In this document: positions 52,314-61,614 of the stretch, in pieces | Numbering within the stretch: the first letter of the stretch is position 1 | Layout: every line of letters begins with the position of its first letter | Source of the DNA: Streptomyces lomondensis | GTDB lineage: Bacteria > Actinomycetota > Actinomycetes > Streptomycetales > Streptomycetaceae | Assembly: GCF_014651035.1 (NCBI RefSeq) | Contig: NZ_BMWC01000004.1 | Coordinates: 620,001 to 684,000 of the forward strand | Reading direction: 5' to 3' | DNA: 64,000 bases | Position numbers and translations under genes: made by a program | Notes under the pieces: generated by a model | Told to the model about the DNA's origin: nothing | Seen by the model: only the letters and a program-made list of their open reading frames with translations | Databases searched by the model: none

Positions 52314-53114
52314 GTGACAGATCTGACGGCCGCGGTCGAATCGGTGGAGCAGCTCTCCACAGTCTGGCGCGCCATGGTGCTCGACCGGGACGACAACGCG
52401 GACGTACGGGACCTGCCGGGTGTCGCCGTCCGCTGGGCCGACTGCCGCTTCGCCTTCTGGAACGCGGTGACACTGACCGACGTCGGGGCGGACGCGGCAC
52501 TGCTCGGACAGCGCCTGGGGCAAGCGGCGGACATCATGCGGTCCAAGAAGCAGCCGGGCTTCCTGTGGCTCTTCGAGGACCTGCTCGCCGACGACGCGCG
52601 CGCGGCACTGGACGAGGCGGCAGCGCGCGCGGGCCTGGCCTACGCCTTCCCCGGCACCGGCATGGCAGGCGACCTGCTGCCGATCCCCGAACCGCACCAT
52701 CCCGACCTGACGTTCGAGCGGGTGACCACCGACGGACACCTGCGGGCCTACGCGGACATCAACTCGCGTGCCTACGGCTTTCCTCTGGAGGAGGGGCGCG
52801 ACGGCATCGTCGGCTCCACGCTGTGGAAGAAGGAGGTGTACGCCTACCTGGCCCTGCGGGACGGTGACCCGGTCGCCTGCGCCGCGACGGTCGAGGCGGA
52901 GGGCCGCCTGTTCGTCGTGCTCGTCGCCACCGAACCGGACGCGCAGCGCCGGGGATACGGCGAGGCGGTGACCCGCAAGGCGCTGTATGAAGGCGCCCGC
53001 GCGACCGGACTGACCCGCGCCACTCTCCACGCGACCGCCGCCGGGGCACCCGTGTATCCGCGGATCGGCTTCGAGCCGAACACGCCGATGCGCTTCTACG
53101 GGCTGGCGGGCTGA
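52314..53114 (+). CDS. GNAT family N-acetyltransferase
   Basis: A 266-aa protein. The C-terminal half is a GNAT domain: CAATVEAEGRLFVVLVATEP, then the acetyl-CoA loop RRGYGEAVTRKAL and a final YPRIGFEP strand. The N-terminal half (from VTDLTAAVESVEQL) is a less conserved, GNAT-like companion, common in Streptomyces. GTG 52314 has a GAGGGGG site. The substrate is unknown. Confidence 0.87.
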   Translation: MTDLTAAVESVEQLSTVWRAMVLDRDDNADVRDLPGVAVRWADCRFAFWNAVTLTDVGADAALLGQRLGQAADIMRSKKQPGFLWLFEDLLADDARAALDEAAARAGLAYAFPGTGMAGDLLPIPEPHHPDLTFERVTTDGHLRAYADINSRAYGFPLEEGRDGIVGSTLWKKEVYAYLALRDGDPVACAATVEAEGRLFVVLVATEPDAQRRGYGEAVTRKALYEGARATGLTRATLHATAAGAPVYPRIGFEPNTPMRFYGLAG

Positions 53115-53301
53115 GCCGCCGACGGGTGTCGTCCTCCTCGCCGGGCGTGATCGTCCCTCCACGGGCGTCGACACGCTCACCGGCGAGGGCCTGGTCGACC
53201 AGGTGCCCGGCTACGGCTACTACGCGGCCAAGGTCGCCCAGGAGAACGCCGTGCGCGGCAGCGGCGTGCCGTACGGCATCGTGCGCGCCCCCCAGTTCTT
53301 C
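53115..53301 (+). pseudogene. NmrA/SDR-type NAD(P)-binding protein fragment
   Basis: About 60 codons readable as the middle of an atypical SDR (GVDTLTGEGLVDQVPGYGYY, AAKVAQENAVRGSGVPYGIV, RAPQFF). It retains the YY-x-x-K active-site pair. The N-terminal Rossmann part and the C-terminal part are missing, and it abuts a fragment of a different gene. It is a relic. Confidence 0.65.
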
Positions 53302-53305
53302 GGGG

Positions 53306-53374
53306 CCGCAGCCGCTCGAACGCGTCCGCGGCCGTGTCCAGCGCGTCGTCGGTGAGGGGCTCGTGCTGGTCCAT
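53306..53374 (-). pseudogene. N-terminal fragment of a minus-strand gene
   Basis: An ATG at 53374 with a perfect GGAGG ribosome site opens MDQHEPLTDDALDTAADAFE and then runs straight into the SDR fragment near 53306. The start region is intact but the gene is cut after about 23 codons. The family cannot be told. Confidence 0.45.
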
Positions 53375-53448
53375 GTGCCGCTGCCTCCGCGGGGCGATCG
53401 TCGTGCCTCAGGCAGTACGTCCGCCGGAGTGCGCGGACGCCGCGCCGC

Positions 53449-55125
53449 TCAGTCCGGGTAGCGGGGCGTCCACTGCGCCTGTGCGATCGCCTTGCGCAGG
53501 TCCTCCTCCGTCGCCTGCGGGGCCACCCCGTCCTCGACGGCGGCGAGGGCCGCGGCCAGGGCGATCTCGCGTGCGGACTCCCGCATGCCGGCCAGGGGCG
53601 GCAGCAGCGGCACGGGACCGTCGACACCGTCCGCCGCCCGTACCGCGCACTGCGCGACGGCCCGGGCGGCGGCCACGAGCATGCGGTCGGTGACGCGCGT
53701 GGCGCGGCTCGCGGTCACCGCGAGGCCCATGGCCGGGAAGACGTACACGTTGTTCGACTGCGCCACCGGCACCTCGTGTCCGTCCACCGTCAGCGGCGGG
53801 AAGGGCGAACCGGTGGCGATCAGCGCCCGGCCGTCGGTCCAGCGCGTGAGGTCCGCGGGCTCGGCCTCGGAGTGGGAGGTGGGGTTGGACAGCGGGAAGA
53901 CGACGGGCCGTTCGCAGGTCGAGGCCATCTGCCGCACGATCTCCTCGGTGAACGCGCCGTGCGCCGTCGACAGCCCGATGAGCGCCGTCGGCTCGACCCG
54001 GCGCACCACTTCGGCGAGGCCGGTGCCGTCCCAGCCGGCCACCTCGCTGTCGTCGCGTGCGAACGCCCGCTGCTGCGGCGTCAGTTCGGAGCGCGATCGC
54101 ACCAGCAGGCCGTCGATGTCGAGGATCCAGAACCGTGCCGTGGCCTCCTCCTCCGGCAGGCCCTCCTCGACCATGGCCGCACGGATCATGTCGGCGACAC
54201 CGATCGCGGCCGAACCGGCGCCCAGGATCACCACGCGCTGGTCGGGCAGCGGGGTGCCGGCCACGTTCGCCGCGGTGGACAGGGCCCCGAGGGTGACGGC
54301 CGCCGTGCCCTGGATGTCGTCGTTGAACGTGAGCAGCCGGTCGCGGTAGCGGGCGAGGATCGGGTGGGCGTGCGCGGTGGCGAAGTCCTCCCACTGGAGC
54401 AGCGTCCCCGGCAGCTCCGCCTCGACCGCCGAGACGAACGCCTCGATCATCTCGTCGTACTCGGCGCCGGTCAGCCTGCGGGCGCGGCGGCCCAGGTAGC
54501 GCGGGTTGTCGAGCAGGTCCTCGTTGTCCGTGCCGACGTCCAGCAGGATCGGCAGGGTGCGGGCGGGGTGGATGCCGCCGATCGCCGTGTAGAGGCTGAG
54601 CTTGCCGATCGGGATGCCCATGCCGCCGACGCCCTGGTCGCCCAGGCCGAGGATGCGCTGCCCGTCGGTGACGACGATGACGTCCACGTCCTGGTTGCCG
54701 TGCGGGCGGTTGCGCAGGATGTCGCGGAAGCGGTGCCGGTCCTCCCAGCTCAGGAACAGCCCGCGCGGCCGGCGGTAGATCTCGCTGAACCGCCGGCAGG
54801 CCTCACCCACCGTCGGCGTGTAGACGATGGGCAGCAGCTCCTCCAAGTGCTCGGTGACCAGACGGTAGAAGAGCACCTCGTTGGTGTCCTGCAGCTGCCG
54901 CAGGTAGATGTGCCGGTTGAGGGGCTTGTCGTAGCCGTGGAACGCCTCGTAGGCCCGGGCGACCTGCTCGTCCAGCGTCTCCACGGCGGGCGGCAGCAGC
55001 CCGTCGAGCCCGAGCTCCTCGCGCTCGCGCCGGCTGAAGGCGGTGCCCTTGTTGACCAGCGGGTCGGCCAGGGTCGTGACGGCGGGGCTGGTGGTCGGGC
55101 GGGGGTGGTTCATCGGCTGGTCCAT
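53449..55125 (-). CDS. NAD-dependent malic enzyme
   Basis: A 558-aa malic enzyme of the large (MaeA) type, the same length as the enterobacterial enzyme. Conserved blocks are LVNKGTAFSRREREELGLDG, RQLQDTNEVLFYRLV, IVYTPTVGEAC, IVVTDGQRILGLGDQGVGGM, the metal-binding FNDDIQGTAAVTLG, and the NAD fold VILGAGSAAIGVADM. It decarboxylates malate to pyruvate. ATG 55125 is preferred; another ATG lies four codons in. It stands alone between gene fragments and the DUF6069 gene. Confidence 0.94.
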   Translation of the reverse strand: MDQPMNHPRPTTSPAVTTLADPLVNKGTAFSRREREELGLDGLLPPAVETLDEQVARAYEAFHGYDKPLNRHIYLRQLQDTNEVLFYRLVTEHLEELLPIVYTPTVGEACRRFSEIYRRPRGLFLSWEDRHRFRDILRNRPHGNQDVDVIVVTDGQRILGLGDQGVGGMGIPIGKLSLYTAIGGIHPARTLPILLDVGTDNEDLLDNPRYLGRRARRLTGAEYDEMIEAFVSAVEAELPGTLLQWEDFATAHAHPILARYRDRLLTFNDDIQGTAAVTLGALSTAANVAGTPLPDQRVVILGAGSAAIGVADMIRAAMVEEGLPEEEATARFWILDIDGLLVRSRSELTPQQRAFARDDSEVAGWDGTGLAEVVRRVEPTALIGLSTAHGAFTEEIVRQMASTCERPVVFPLSNPTSHSEAEPADLTRWTDGRALIATGSPFPPLTVDGHEVPVAQSNNVYVFPAMGLAVTASRATRVTDRMLVAAARAVAQCAVRAADGVDGPVPLLPPLAGMRESAREIALAAALAAVEDGVAPQATEEDLRKAIAQAQWTPRYPD

Positions 55126-55296
55126 GAGGTGACGTGTTCCCGCGACCGGCCGGTCCGTGCGCGTGACGTGTGCCATCCGGACGAACCGCCGTGCCTCTCC
55201 GGAAACCTTCCCCGGCACCGATGAGTTCTGCCGCGCCGCCCCGTCTACCCCTGCGAAAGGCATACCGAGCCCCAACAGCCCGCAGGAGACAGTGAC

Positions 55297-55767
55297 ATGA
55301 GTGTGACGACCCCTCAGACCCAGGCCGCGCAGACCGGTTCCCGGAGCAGCTCCGGCCTTCTTTCCACCCGCCCGGTATGGCTGGTCGGTGTCCTGGCGAC
55401 GCTCGCCGGTGCCGTCGTGACGGAGGCGTTCGCGCTGGTCGCACGGGCGGCCGGGGTCCCGATGGAGGCGGCGAGCCCGGGGGCCGCGGAGGCCGCGGAG
55501 ATCCCGGTCGGCGGCTTCTTCGGCGGGGTGGTGTTCTGGTCGGTCGCCGGGATCGTCCTCGCGGTCGTGCTCGCCCGCTGGGCCAGGCAGCCCGCCCGCA
55601 CCTTCACGGTGACCACCGTCGCGCTCACCGTCCTGTCCCTCGCCGGCCCGGCTGTCGCCCCGCACACGGCCACCTCCACCCAGATCGTCCTGGCCGCGTC
55701 CCACGGGGTGGCCGCCGCGGTGATCATTCCCCTGCTGGCCCGGCGGCTGTCCCACGGGCAGCGGTGA
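55297..55767 (+). CDS. DUF6069 family four-TM membrane protein
   Basis: A 156-aa protein with four hydrophobic segments, paralogous in layout to the one at 16541 (shared VxLVARAAG segment after the first segment and a final helix LAASHGVAAAVIIPLLARRL). ATG 55297 follows an AGGAGAC site. Unknown function. No MarR gene adjoins this copy. The following 205 bases (55768-55972) contain the promoter of the hydrogenase run and no gene. Confidence 0.8.
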   Translation: MSVTTPQTQAAQTGSRSSSGLLSTRPVWLVGVLATLAGAVVTEAFALVARAAGVPMEAASPGAAEAAEIPVGGFFGGVVFWSVAGIVLAVVLARWARQPARTFTVTTVALTVLSLAGPAVAPHTATSTQIVLAASHGVAAAVIIPLLARRLSHGQR

Positions 55768-55972
55768 CGCCGCCCCCCGACACCCGGAATCCCGACACCG
55801 GCCCGTCGCGCATCGCCGCCGACGGGCCGTCGTCATGTCCGCGACGCCGCCCGCGGAAGCAGCCCCGGCAACCCGAACAGCCCAGTACCGCTGCGCCGGA
55901 GGAGGCGACGGTGGATGAGCGGGGTGAAAGTGGTGGAAGGCATGCGCATACACACCGGGACGAGGAGGCGCG

Positions 55973-57487
55973 ATGGCGGAGGCAGCGGTCGAGGTAGGCG
56001 CGGCGAGCGCCGCCACGCGGGGCGGCGCGGACCGGTCCGTCTTCGAGCAGCTCAGCGCCGTCGCCGACGCCGTCCTCTACGAGGGCTACCTCCTCTACCC
56101 CTACCGCCGTTCCTCGGCCAAGAACCGCGTCCGATGGCAGTTCGGGGTGCTGTTCCCCCGGGACTGGGTGGAGGCGGACGGTCCTGTCGTCCCCGGCGTC
56201 TCCGGCTCCGCCGACTCCTGGTACCAGCAGACCGAGTGCCTGGTGCGGCTCCGGCGGCCCGGCAGCGCCTCCGTACGCGTGCGGATCCGCTACCTCCAGT
56301 TGCAGCGCAAGCAGGTGCAGGACCCCGGGCACCGGCCCGTCGAGTCGCTGCGCACCGACGACGGCACCGTGCACCTGACCTTCGACGAGGCCGTACCGCG
56401 CGAAACCGGCATCGAGGTCCCGCTCGACGAGCTCCTGCGCGGCGGACGCACCGTCGCGGTGGGCGCCGCGGCCGGCGAGGACATCGAGCCGCTGCCCAAG
56501 GGCGCCGGGCGGGTGGTGCGGCAGCGCGCAGCGGTACGGGCCGAGACCACCGTCACCGCCGAGCGGCTCTCCGACGACCTGTGCCGGCTGCGCGTACGGA
56601 CCACGAACACCGCGCCCGCGCCGGCCCCGCGCACCCCGCGTGACGAGGCACTGCGCCGGGCCCTCATCGCCACCCACACCCTCATCGGCGGTGAAGGCGT
56701 GGAGTTCGTCTCGCTCATCGACCCGCCCACGGACCTTGAAGCGCCCGCGCGCGCCTGCCGCAACGAGTTCACCTTCCCCGTCCTCGGCGGTAGGGCCGAG
56801 GACGCCGGACACGTCCTGCTGTCCGCGCCGATCATCCTGCCCGACCACCCCCAGGTGGCCCCCGAGAGCCCGGGCGACCTGCACGACGCCGCCGAGATCG
56901 ACGAGATCCTCACGCTGCGCACGATGCTGCTGACCGACGAGGAGAAGCGCGAGGCCCGGGCCACCGACCCCAGGGCGGCCGCGATCCTCGACCGCGTCGA
57001 CACCATGCCGCAGGAGGTCTTCGAACGACTGCACGGCGCTGTCCGCTCCCTGGCACCGGCCGCCCCGCCGGCCTCGGCTCCCGCCGACCGCCCCTCCTGG
57101 TGGCAGGAGGGCGCCGACGACGGCCTCTCCCCGTCCACCGACACCGTGCTCGTCGACGGCGTCCGCCTCGGCGGCGGCAGCCGCGTACGGCTGCGCCCCC
57201 GCGGACGCGGCGCCGACGCCCAGGACATGTTCCTGGCCGGGCGGACCGCCGAGGTGGCCGCCGTCTTCCACGACGTCGACGGCAGCGTGCACCTCGCCGT
57301 CACCCTCGACGACGACCCCGCGGCCGAACTGCACTCCTGGTACGGCCGCTTCCACTACTTCCGGCCCGACGAGCTCGAACCCCTCGGGCCCGCCGGATCC
57401 CCGGACGAGCCGCCGGCACCGGCTCCCGCCGCGGCCCAGACGCGGCACACGACCGACTCCGAGACCCCCGCAGCGGAGGCCGAGTGA
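55973..57487 (+). CDS. Conserved hydrogenase-cluster protein of unknown function
   Basis: A 504-aa cytosolic protein, first gene of the hydrogenase run, with a GAGGAGG site. It has no membrane segment and no cysteine cluster. Distinct blocks are EGYLLYPYRRSSAKNRVRWQ, WYQQTECLVRLRRPG, FVSLIDPPTDLEAPARACRN, a LSAPIILPDHPQVAPES patch and a C-terminal SH3-like strand set with DMFLAGRTAEVAAVFHDVDG. The gene spacing to the small subunit is 1 nt, so it is co-translated. I infer an assembly or partner role; no chemistry is evident. Confidence 0.8.
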   Translation: MAEAAVEVGAASAATRGGADRSVFEQLSAVADAVLYEGYLLYPYRRSSAKNRVRWQFGVLFPRDWVEADGPVVPGVSGSADSWYQQTECLVRLRRPGSASVRVRIRYLQLQRKQVQDPGHRPVESLRTDDGTVHLTFDEAVPRETGIEVPLDELLRGGRTVAVGAAAGEDIEPLPKGAGRVVRQRAAVRAETTVTAERLSDDLCRLRVRTTNTAPAPAPRTPRDEALRRALIATHTLIGGEGVEFVSLIDPPTDLEAPARACRNEFTFPVLGGRAEDAGHVLLSAPIILPDHPQVAPESPGDLHDAAEIDEILTLRTMLLTDEEKREARATDPRAAAILDRVDTMPQEVFERLHGAVRSLAPAAPPASAPADRPSWWQEGADDGLSPSTDTVLVDGVRLGGGSRVRLRPRGRGADAQDMFLAGRTAEVAAVFHDVDGSVHLAVTLDDDPAAELHSWYGRFHYFRPDELEPLGPAGSPDEPPAPAPAAAQTRHTTDSETPAAEAE

Positions 57488-57488
57488 C

Positions 57489-58577
57489 ATGACAATCCAC
57501 AGCAGCACCACCGAAGTCAGCAAGGAGCCCGAGCGGGCCGAGGACCGGCAGGGCATAGACGAGATCACCATCCTCTGGATCTCCGAAGGCATGAGCTGCG
57601 ACGGCGACACCGTCTCGCTCACCGCCGCCGACCAGCCCTCCATCGAGGACCTGGTGCTCGGCCTGATCCCGGGCCTGCCCAAGGTGAACCTGGTCAACAA
57701 GGTGCTCTCCCCGAGCCTCGGAGGCGAGGACTTCCTCGCCCCCTACCGGGCGGCCGTACGGGGCGAACTCGCCCCGTTCATCCTCGTGATCGAGGGCTCG
57801 ATCCCCAACCAGAACATCATCGAGGGCGACGGCTACTGGACGTCCTTCGGCAACGACCCGGAGACCGGCGAGCCGCAGACCCTCAACTGGTGGATCGACC
57901 AACTGGCGCCCAAGGCCTGGGCGGTGGTCGCCGCCGGCACCTGCGCCACCTTCGGCGGCATCCACGCCATGTCCGGCAACCCCACCGGCTGCATGGGCCT
58001 CGCCGACTACCTCGGCTGGGACTACACCTCCCAGGCCGGACTGCCGGTCGTCAACGTGCCGGGCTGTCCGATCCAGCCCGAGAACTTCATGGAGACCCTG
58101 ATCTGGGTCCTCTACCACGCGGCCGGCTCCGCACCACCGCCCCCGCTCGACCACATGCTGCGCCCGCAGTGGCTGTTCGGGAAGACCGTCCACGAAGGCT
58201 GCGACCGCGGCTCCTACTACGAGCAGGCCAGCTTCGCCAAGGACTACAACTCGCCCAAGTGCCTGGTCAAGACGGGCTGCTGGGGTCCGGTCGTCAACTG
58301 CAACGTGCCCAAGCGCGGCTGGATGGGCGGCATCGGCGGCTGCCCGAACGTCGGCGGCATCTGCATCGGCTGCACGATGCCCGGCTTCCCCGACGCGTTC
58401 ATGCCGTTCATGGACGAACCCCCGGGCGGCACCCTGTCGTCCCTGGCCATCAAGCCGTACGGGGCCGTCATCCGCCGGCTGCGCGGCATGACCAACGAAC
58501 TGGTCAACCACGAGCCCAAGTGGCGCCACAACAAGCGCAAGCTGACCAGCGGCTACGACCCGCGCTGGCGGCCCTGA
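57489..58577 (+). CDS. hhyS: [NiFe] hydrogenase small subunit, group 1h
   Basis: A 362-aa electron-transfer subunit with three iron-sulfur clusters. The proximal site shows Cys37-x-x-Asp40 (SCDGD), the Cys-to-Asp exchange characteristic of actinobacterial-type group 1h enzymes. Further ligands lie in GTCATFGG, VPGCPIQPE, EGCDRGS, CLVKTGCWGPVVNCN and the final IGGCPN / ICIGCTMPGFPD motifs. There is no Tat signal peptide and no C-terminal anchor, so it is cytosolic. It is followed 79 bp later by the large subunit. These enzymes scavenge atmospheric H2. Confidence 0.93.
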   Translation: MTIHSSTTEVSKEPERAEDRQGIDEITILWISEGMSCDGDTVSLTAADQPSIEDLVLGLIPGLPKVNLVNKVLSPSLGGEDFLAPYRAAVRGELAPFILVIEGSIPNQNIIEGDGYWTSFGNDPETGEPQTLNWWIDQLAPKAWAVVAAGTCATFGGIHAMSGNPTGCMGLADYLGWDYTSQAGLPVVNVPGCPIQPENFMETLIWVLYHAAGSAPPPPLDHMLRPQWLFGKTVHEGCDRGSYYEQASFAKDYNSPKCLVKTGCWGPVVNCNVPKRGWMGGIGGCPNVGGICIGCTMPGFPDAFMPFMDEPPGGTLSSLAIKPYGAVIRRLRGMTNELVNHEPKWRHNKRKLTSGYDPRWRP

Positions 58578-58656
58578 TGAGACCCGCGACCCACCACACC
58601 ACCCGCAGCGAGGGCGCGACCCTCCACACCACCGACAGTGAGGGGCAGTACCGCAG

Positions 58657-60450
58657 ATGACCACCACCGAGGCCCGGCCCACCGAGCGCAAACCACCCCA
58701 GCTCGTGGACATGTCCTGGGATCCGATCACCCGGATCATCGGGAACCTGGGCATCTACACGAAGATCGACTTCGCCAACCGGGAAGTCGTGGAATGCCAC
58801 AGCACCTCGTCGCTCTTCCGCGGCTACTCGGTGTTCATGAAGGGCAAGGACCCGCGCGACGCGGGCTTCATCACGTCCCGGATCTGCGGCATCTGCGGCG
58901 ACAACCACACCACCTGCTCCGACTACGCCCAGCAGATGGCCTACGGCGTCAAGCCGCCGCCGCTGGCCGACTACATCGTCAACCTCGGCGAAGCGGCCGA
59001 GTACATGTTCGACCACACGATCTTCCAGGACAACCTGGTCTTCGTGGACTTCTGCGAGGCGATGGTCAAGGCCACCAACCCCGGTGTGCTGGCCCGCGCC
59101 GAACGCACCGAGGCGCCTCGTGGCGACATCCACGGCTACCGCACGATCGCGGACATCATGAAGGCCTTCAACCCCTTCGAGGGCGAGGTCTACAAGGAGG
59201 CCCTGAAGGTCAGCCGGGTCACCCGCGAGATGTTCTGCCTGATGGAGGGACGGCACGTCCACCCGTCCACGCTCTATCCCGGCGGCGTGGGCACCATGCC
59301 CCAGCCGAACACCTTCACCGACTACCTCAGCCGGCTCATGCGGGTCATCGACTTCGTGAAGAAGGCCGTCGCCATGAACGACGACGTCTTCGACTTCTTC
59401 TACGAGGCGCTGCCCGGCTACGAGGAGGTCGGCCGCCGCCGGGTGCTGCTGGGCTGCTGGGGTGCCTTCCAGGACCCCAAGACGGTCGACTACCGGTACG
59501 AGACGATGAACTCCTGGGGCAAGGACATGTACGTCACCCCGGGCATCATCGTCGACGGCGAGCTCGTCACCAACAACCTCGTCGACATCAACCTCGGCCT
59601 GCGCATCCTGCTGGGCAGCTCGTACTACGAGGACTGGGTCAACGAGACGCCCTTCGTCACCCACGACCCGCTCGGCAACCCCGTCGACATGCGCCACCCG
59701 TGGAACCAGACCACCGTCCCGGTGCCGCAGAAGCGCAACTTCGACGACAAGTACAGCTGGGTCATGAGCCCGCGCTGGTTCGACCAGCGCACCGGCGACC
59801 ACCTCGCCCTGGACACCGGCGGCGGCCCGCTCGCCCGCCTGTGGTCGACCGCGCTGAACGGCCTGGTCGACACCCCGTACGTCAAGGCCACCGGCCACAG
59901 CGTGCGCATCTCCCTCCCCAAGGGCGAGTCCCTGCCGGAGACCACCCTGGAGTGGCGCATCCCGCAGTGGAGCAACACCATCGAACGCGACCGCGCCCGG
60001 CCGTACTTCATCGCCTACGCCGCCGCCATGGCCCTCCAGTTCCTGGAGGAGTCCATGGGACTGATCCGCGCCGGCGAGACCAAGGTGTTCGAGAACTACG
60101 AGGTGCCCGACGAGGCGATCGGCTGCGGCTTCCACGAGGCGGTGCGCGGCGTCCTCTCCCACCACCTGGTGATCAAGGACAAGAAGATCGCCAACTACCA
60201 CCCGTACCCGCCCACCCCGTGGAACGCCAGCCCCCGCGACATGTACGGCACACCCGGCCCGTACGAGGACGCCGTCCAGGGCCAGCCGATCTTCGAGGAG
60301 AACGGGCCGGACGACTTCAAGGGCGTCGACATCATGCGCACCGTCCGCAGCTTCGACCCCTGCCTGCCGTGCGGTGTCCACATGTACGTCGGCAAGGGCA
60401 AGACGCTCACCACTCTCCACTCGCCGACCTACGGGGCGAACCATGGCTGA
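58657..60450 (+). CDS. hhyL: [NiFe] hydrogenase large subunit, group 1h
   Basis: A 597-aa catalytic subunit. Ni-Fe ligands are in L1, RICGICGDNH (Cys77, Cys80), and in L2 near the end, DPCLPCGVH (Cys569, Cys572, His575). A 22-residue extension follows His575, the part removed by a maturation protease in this family. The metal site is built by Hyp proteins encoded next door. It oxidises H2 and passes electrons to the small subunit. It overlaps the following gene by 8 nt. Confidence 0.94.
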   Translation: MTTTEARPTERKPPQLVDMSWDPITRIIGNLGIYTKIDFANREVVECHSTSSLFRGYSVFMKGKDPRDAGFITSRICGICGDNHTTCSDYAQQMAYGVKPPPLADYIVNLGEAAEYMFDHTIFQDNLVFVDFCEAMVKATNPGVLARAERTEAPRGDIHGYRTIADIMKAFNPFEGEVYKEALKVSRVTREMFCLMEGRHVHPSTLYPGGVGTMPQPNTFTDYLSRLMRVIDFVKKAVAMNDDVFDFFYEALPGYEEVGRRRVLLGCWGAFQDPKTVDYRYETMNSWGKDMYVTPGIIVDGELVTNNLVDINLGLRILLGSSYYEDWVNETPFVTHDPLGNPVDMRHPWNQTTVPVPQKRNFDDKYSWVMSPRWFDQRTGDHLALDTGGGPLARLWSTALNGLVDTPYVKATGHSVRISLPKGESLPETTLEWRIPQWSNTIERDRARPYFIAYAAAMALQFLEESMGLIRAGETKVFENYEVPDEAIGCGFHEAVRGVLSHHLVIKDKKIANYHPYPPTPWNASPRDMYGTPGPYEDAVQGQPIFEENGPDDFKGVDIMRTVRSFDPCLPCGVHMYVGKGKTLTTLHSPTYGANHG

Positions 60451-60979
60451 GCCCGCCGCCGCACGGCTGTCCGACCCGGACGTCGAGGCCCGGCTCGCCC
60501 GGCTCGACGAGGCCCTGGAAGCCCTCGCGTCCCTCCCCGGCCCCGCCACCGAGGCGGTCCGGCTGCTGACCGAGGTCTACGGCGAGGCCCTGGCCCGCGT
60601 CCTGGACCGGGCGGACGAGGAGCTGGCCGCACGTCTCACCGAGGACGAGCTGCTGGGGCACCTGCTGGTGCTGCACGACATCCACCCCGAGCCGGCCGAA
60701 CGCCGGGCGGCCCGCGCGGTCGAACGGCTGCGGCCGGCCGTCCAGGAGCGGGGCGGGGACGTGGAGTGGGCCGGAGTGGAGGGCGAGGTGGCCCGGGTGC
60801 GTATGACCACGGGCGGCGGCTGCGGCTCCGGCTGCGGCGGCGGAACGTCCGAGGTCACCGACGCGGTCCGGGCGGCGGTGCTCGCCGTGGCCCCCGAGCT
60901 GACGGCCGTGGAGCCGCTGACCGACACCGCCCCAGCCTTCGTACCGCTGGCCACGCTCACGCACCGGGGCGCGCGGTGA
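60443..60979 (+). CDS. NifU-like protein of the hydrogenase cluster
   Basis: A 178-aa protein. The C-terminal 70 residues resemble the NifU scaffold domain (GVEGEVARVRMTTGGGCGSG, EVTDAVRAAVLAVAPELTAV), with Cys127-x3-Cys131 (CGSGC) in place of the usual CxxC. The N-terminal part is helical (ARLDEALEALASLPGP). An 8-nt overlap with the large-subunit gene (ATGGCTGA) couples it to it. It may deliver iron-sulfur clusters to the enzyme. Confidence 0.78.
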   Translation: MAEPAAARLSDPDVEARLARLDEALEALASLPGPATEAVRLLTEVYGEALARVLDRADEELAARLTEDELLGHLLVLHDIHPEPAERRAARAVERLRPAVQERGGDVEWAGVEGEVARVRMTTGGGCGSGCGGGTSEVTDAVRAAVLAVAPELTAVEPLTDTAPAFVPLATLTHRGAR

Positions 60980-61572
60980 CCACCGACCGGGCGCTGGCCC
61001 GCCTCATCCGCTCCTCCGCCGAGCGCACGGCGGCGGAGGAGACGGAGGTGTGCGACCTGTGCGCCGCGCCGGTCGCCGAGGAGCACGCCCACCTGTACGA
61101 CACCGGGCAGGACGAGGTGCGCTGCGCCTGCGGCCCCTGCTCGGTGCTGTTCGCCGAAGCCGGGGCCGGGGCCGGGCAGTACCGGCTGGTGCCCCGGCGC
61201 CGGGTCCGGCTGCCCAAGGTCGATACGGCGATGCTCGGCGTACCGGTCGGCCTGGTGTTCTTCGTGCCCCGGGCGGACGGCGCCGTCACCGCCCAGGGCC
61301 CGAGCCCGGCCGGCACCATGCGCTGGGAGGTGGACGCGGCGGCCTGGCAGGAGCTGGCCCGGACGTGTCCGCGGATCGCGACCGTGGAACCCGAGGTGGA
61401 GGCGCTGCTGGTGAACACCGTCCACGGCCTCGACCACCACTGGATCGTGCCGATCGACGACTGCTACCGGATGGTCGCCGTCGTACGCCGGGAGTGGCGC
61501 GGCCTGTCCGGCGGCGGCCGGATCTGGCCGGCCGTCGAGCGGTTCTTCGAGGACCTCACCGAGCGGTCATGA
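60976..61572 (+). CDS. DUF5947 family protein
   Basis: A 198-aa cytosolic protein characteristic of group 1h loci. It has an N-terminal four-cysteine metal-site candidate (CDLCAAPVAEEH and CACGPC), VRLPKVDTAMLGVPVGLVFF and C-terminal HHWIVPIDDCYRMVAVVRRE. The cysteine pairs suggest a zinc or iron-sulfur site. The GTG overlaps the NifU-like stop (GTGA). Its exact role is unknown; maturation or electron transfer is plausible. Confidence 0.8.
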   Translation: MTTDRALARLIRSSAERTAAEETEVCDLCAAPVAEEHAHLYDTGQDEVRCACGPCSVLFAEAGAGAGQYRLVPRRRVRLPKVDTAMLGVPVGLVFFVPRADGAVTAQGPSPAGTMRWEVDAAAWQELARTCPRIATVEPEVEALLVNTVHGLDHHWIVPIDDCYRMVAVVRREWRGLSGGGRIWPAVERFFEDLTERS

Positions 61573-61614
61573 GCACGCACTCCGCAGGTCGGAGGCGAGG
61601 AAGGAGAACATCCC

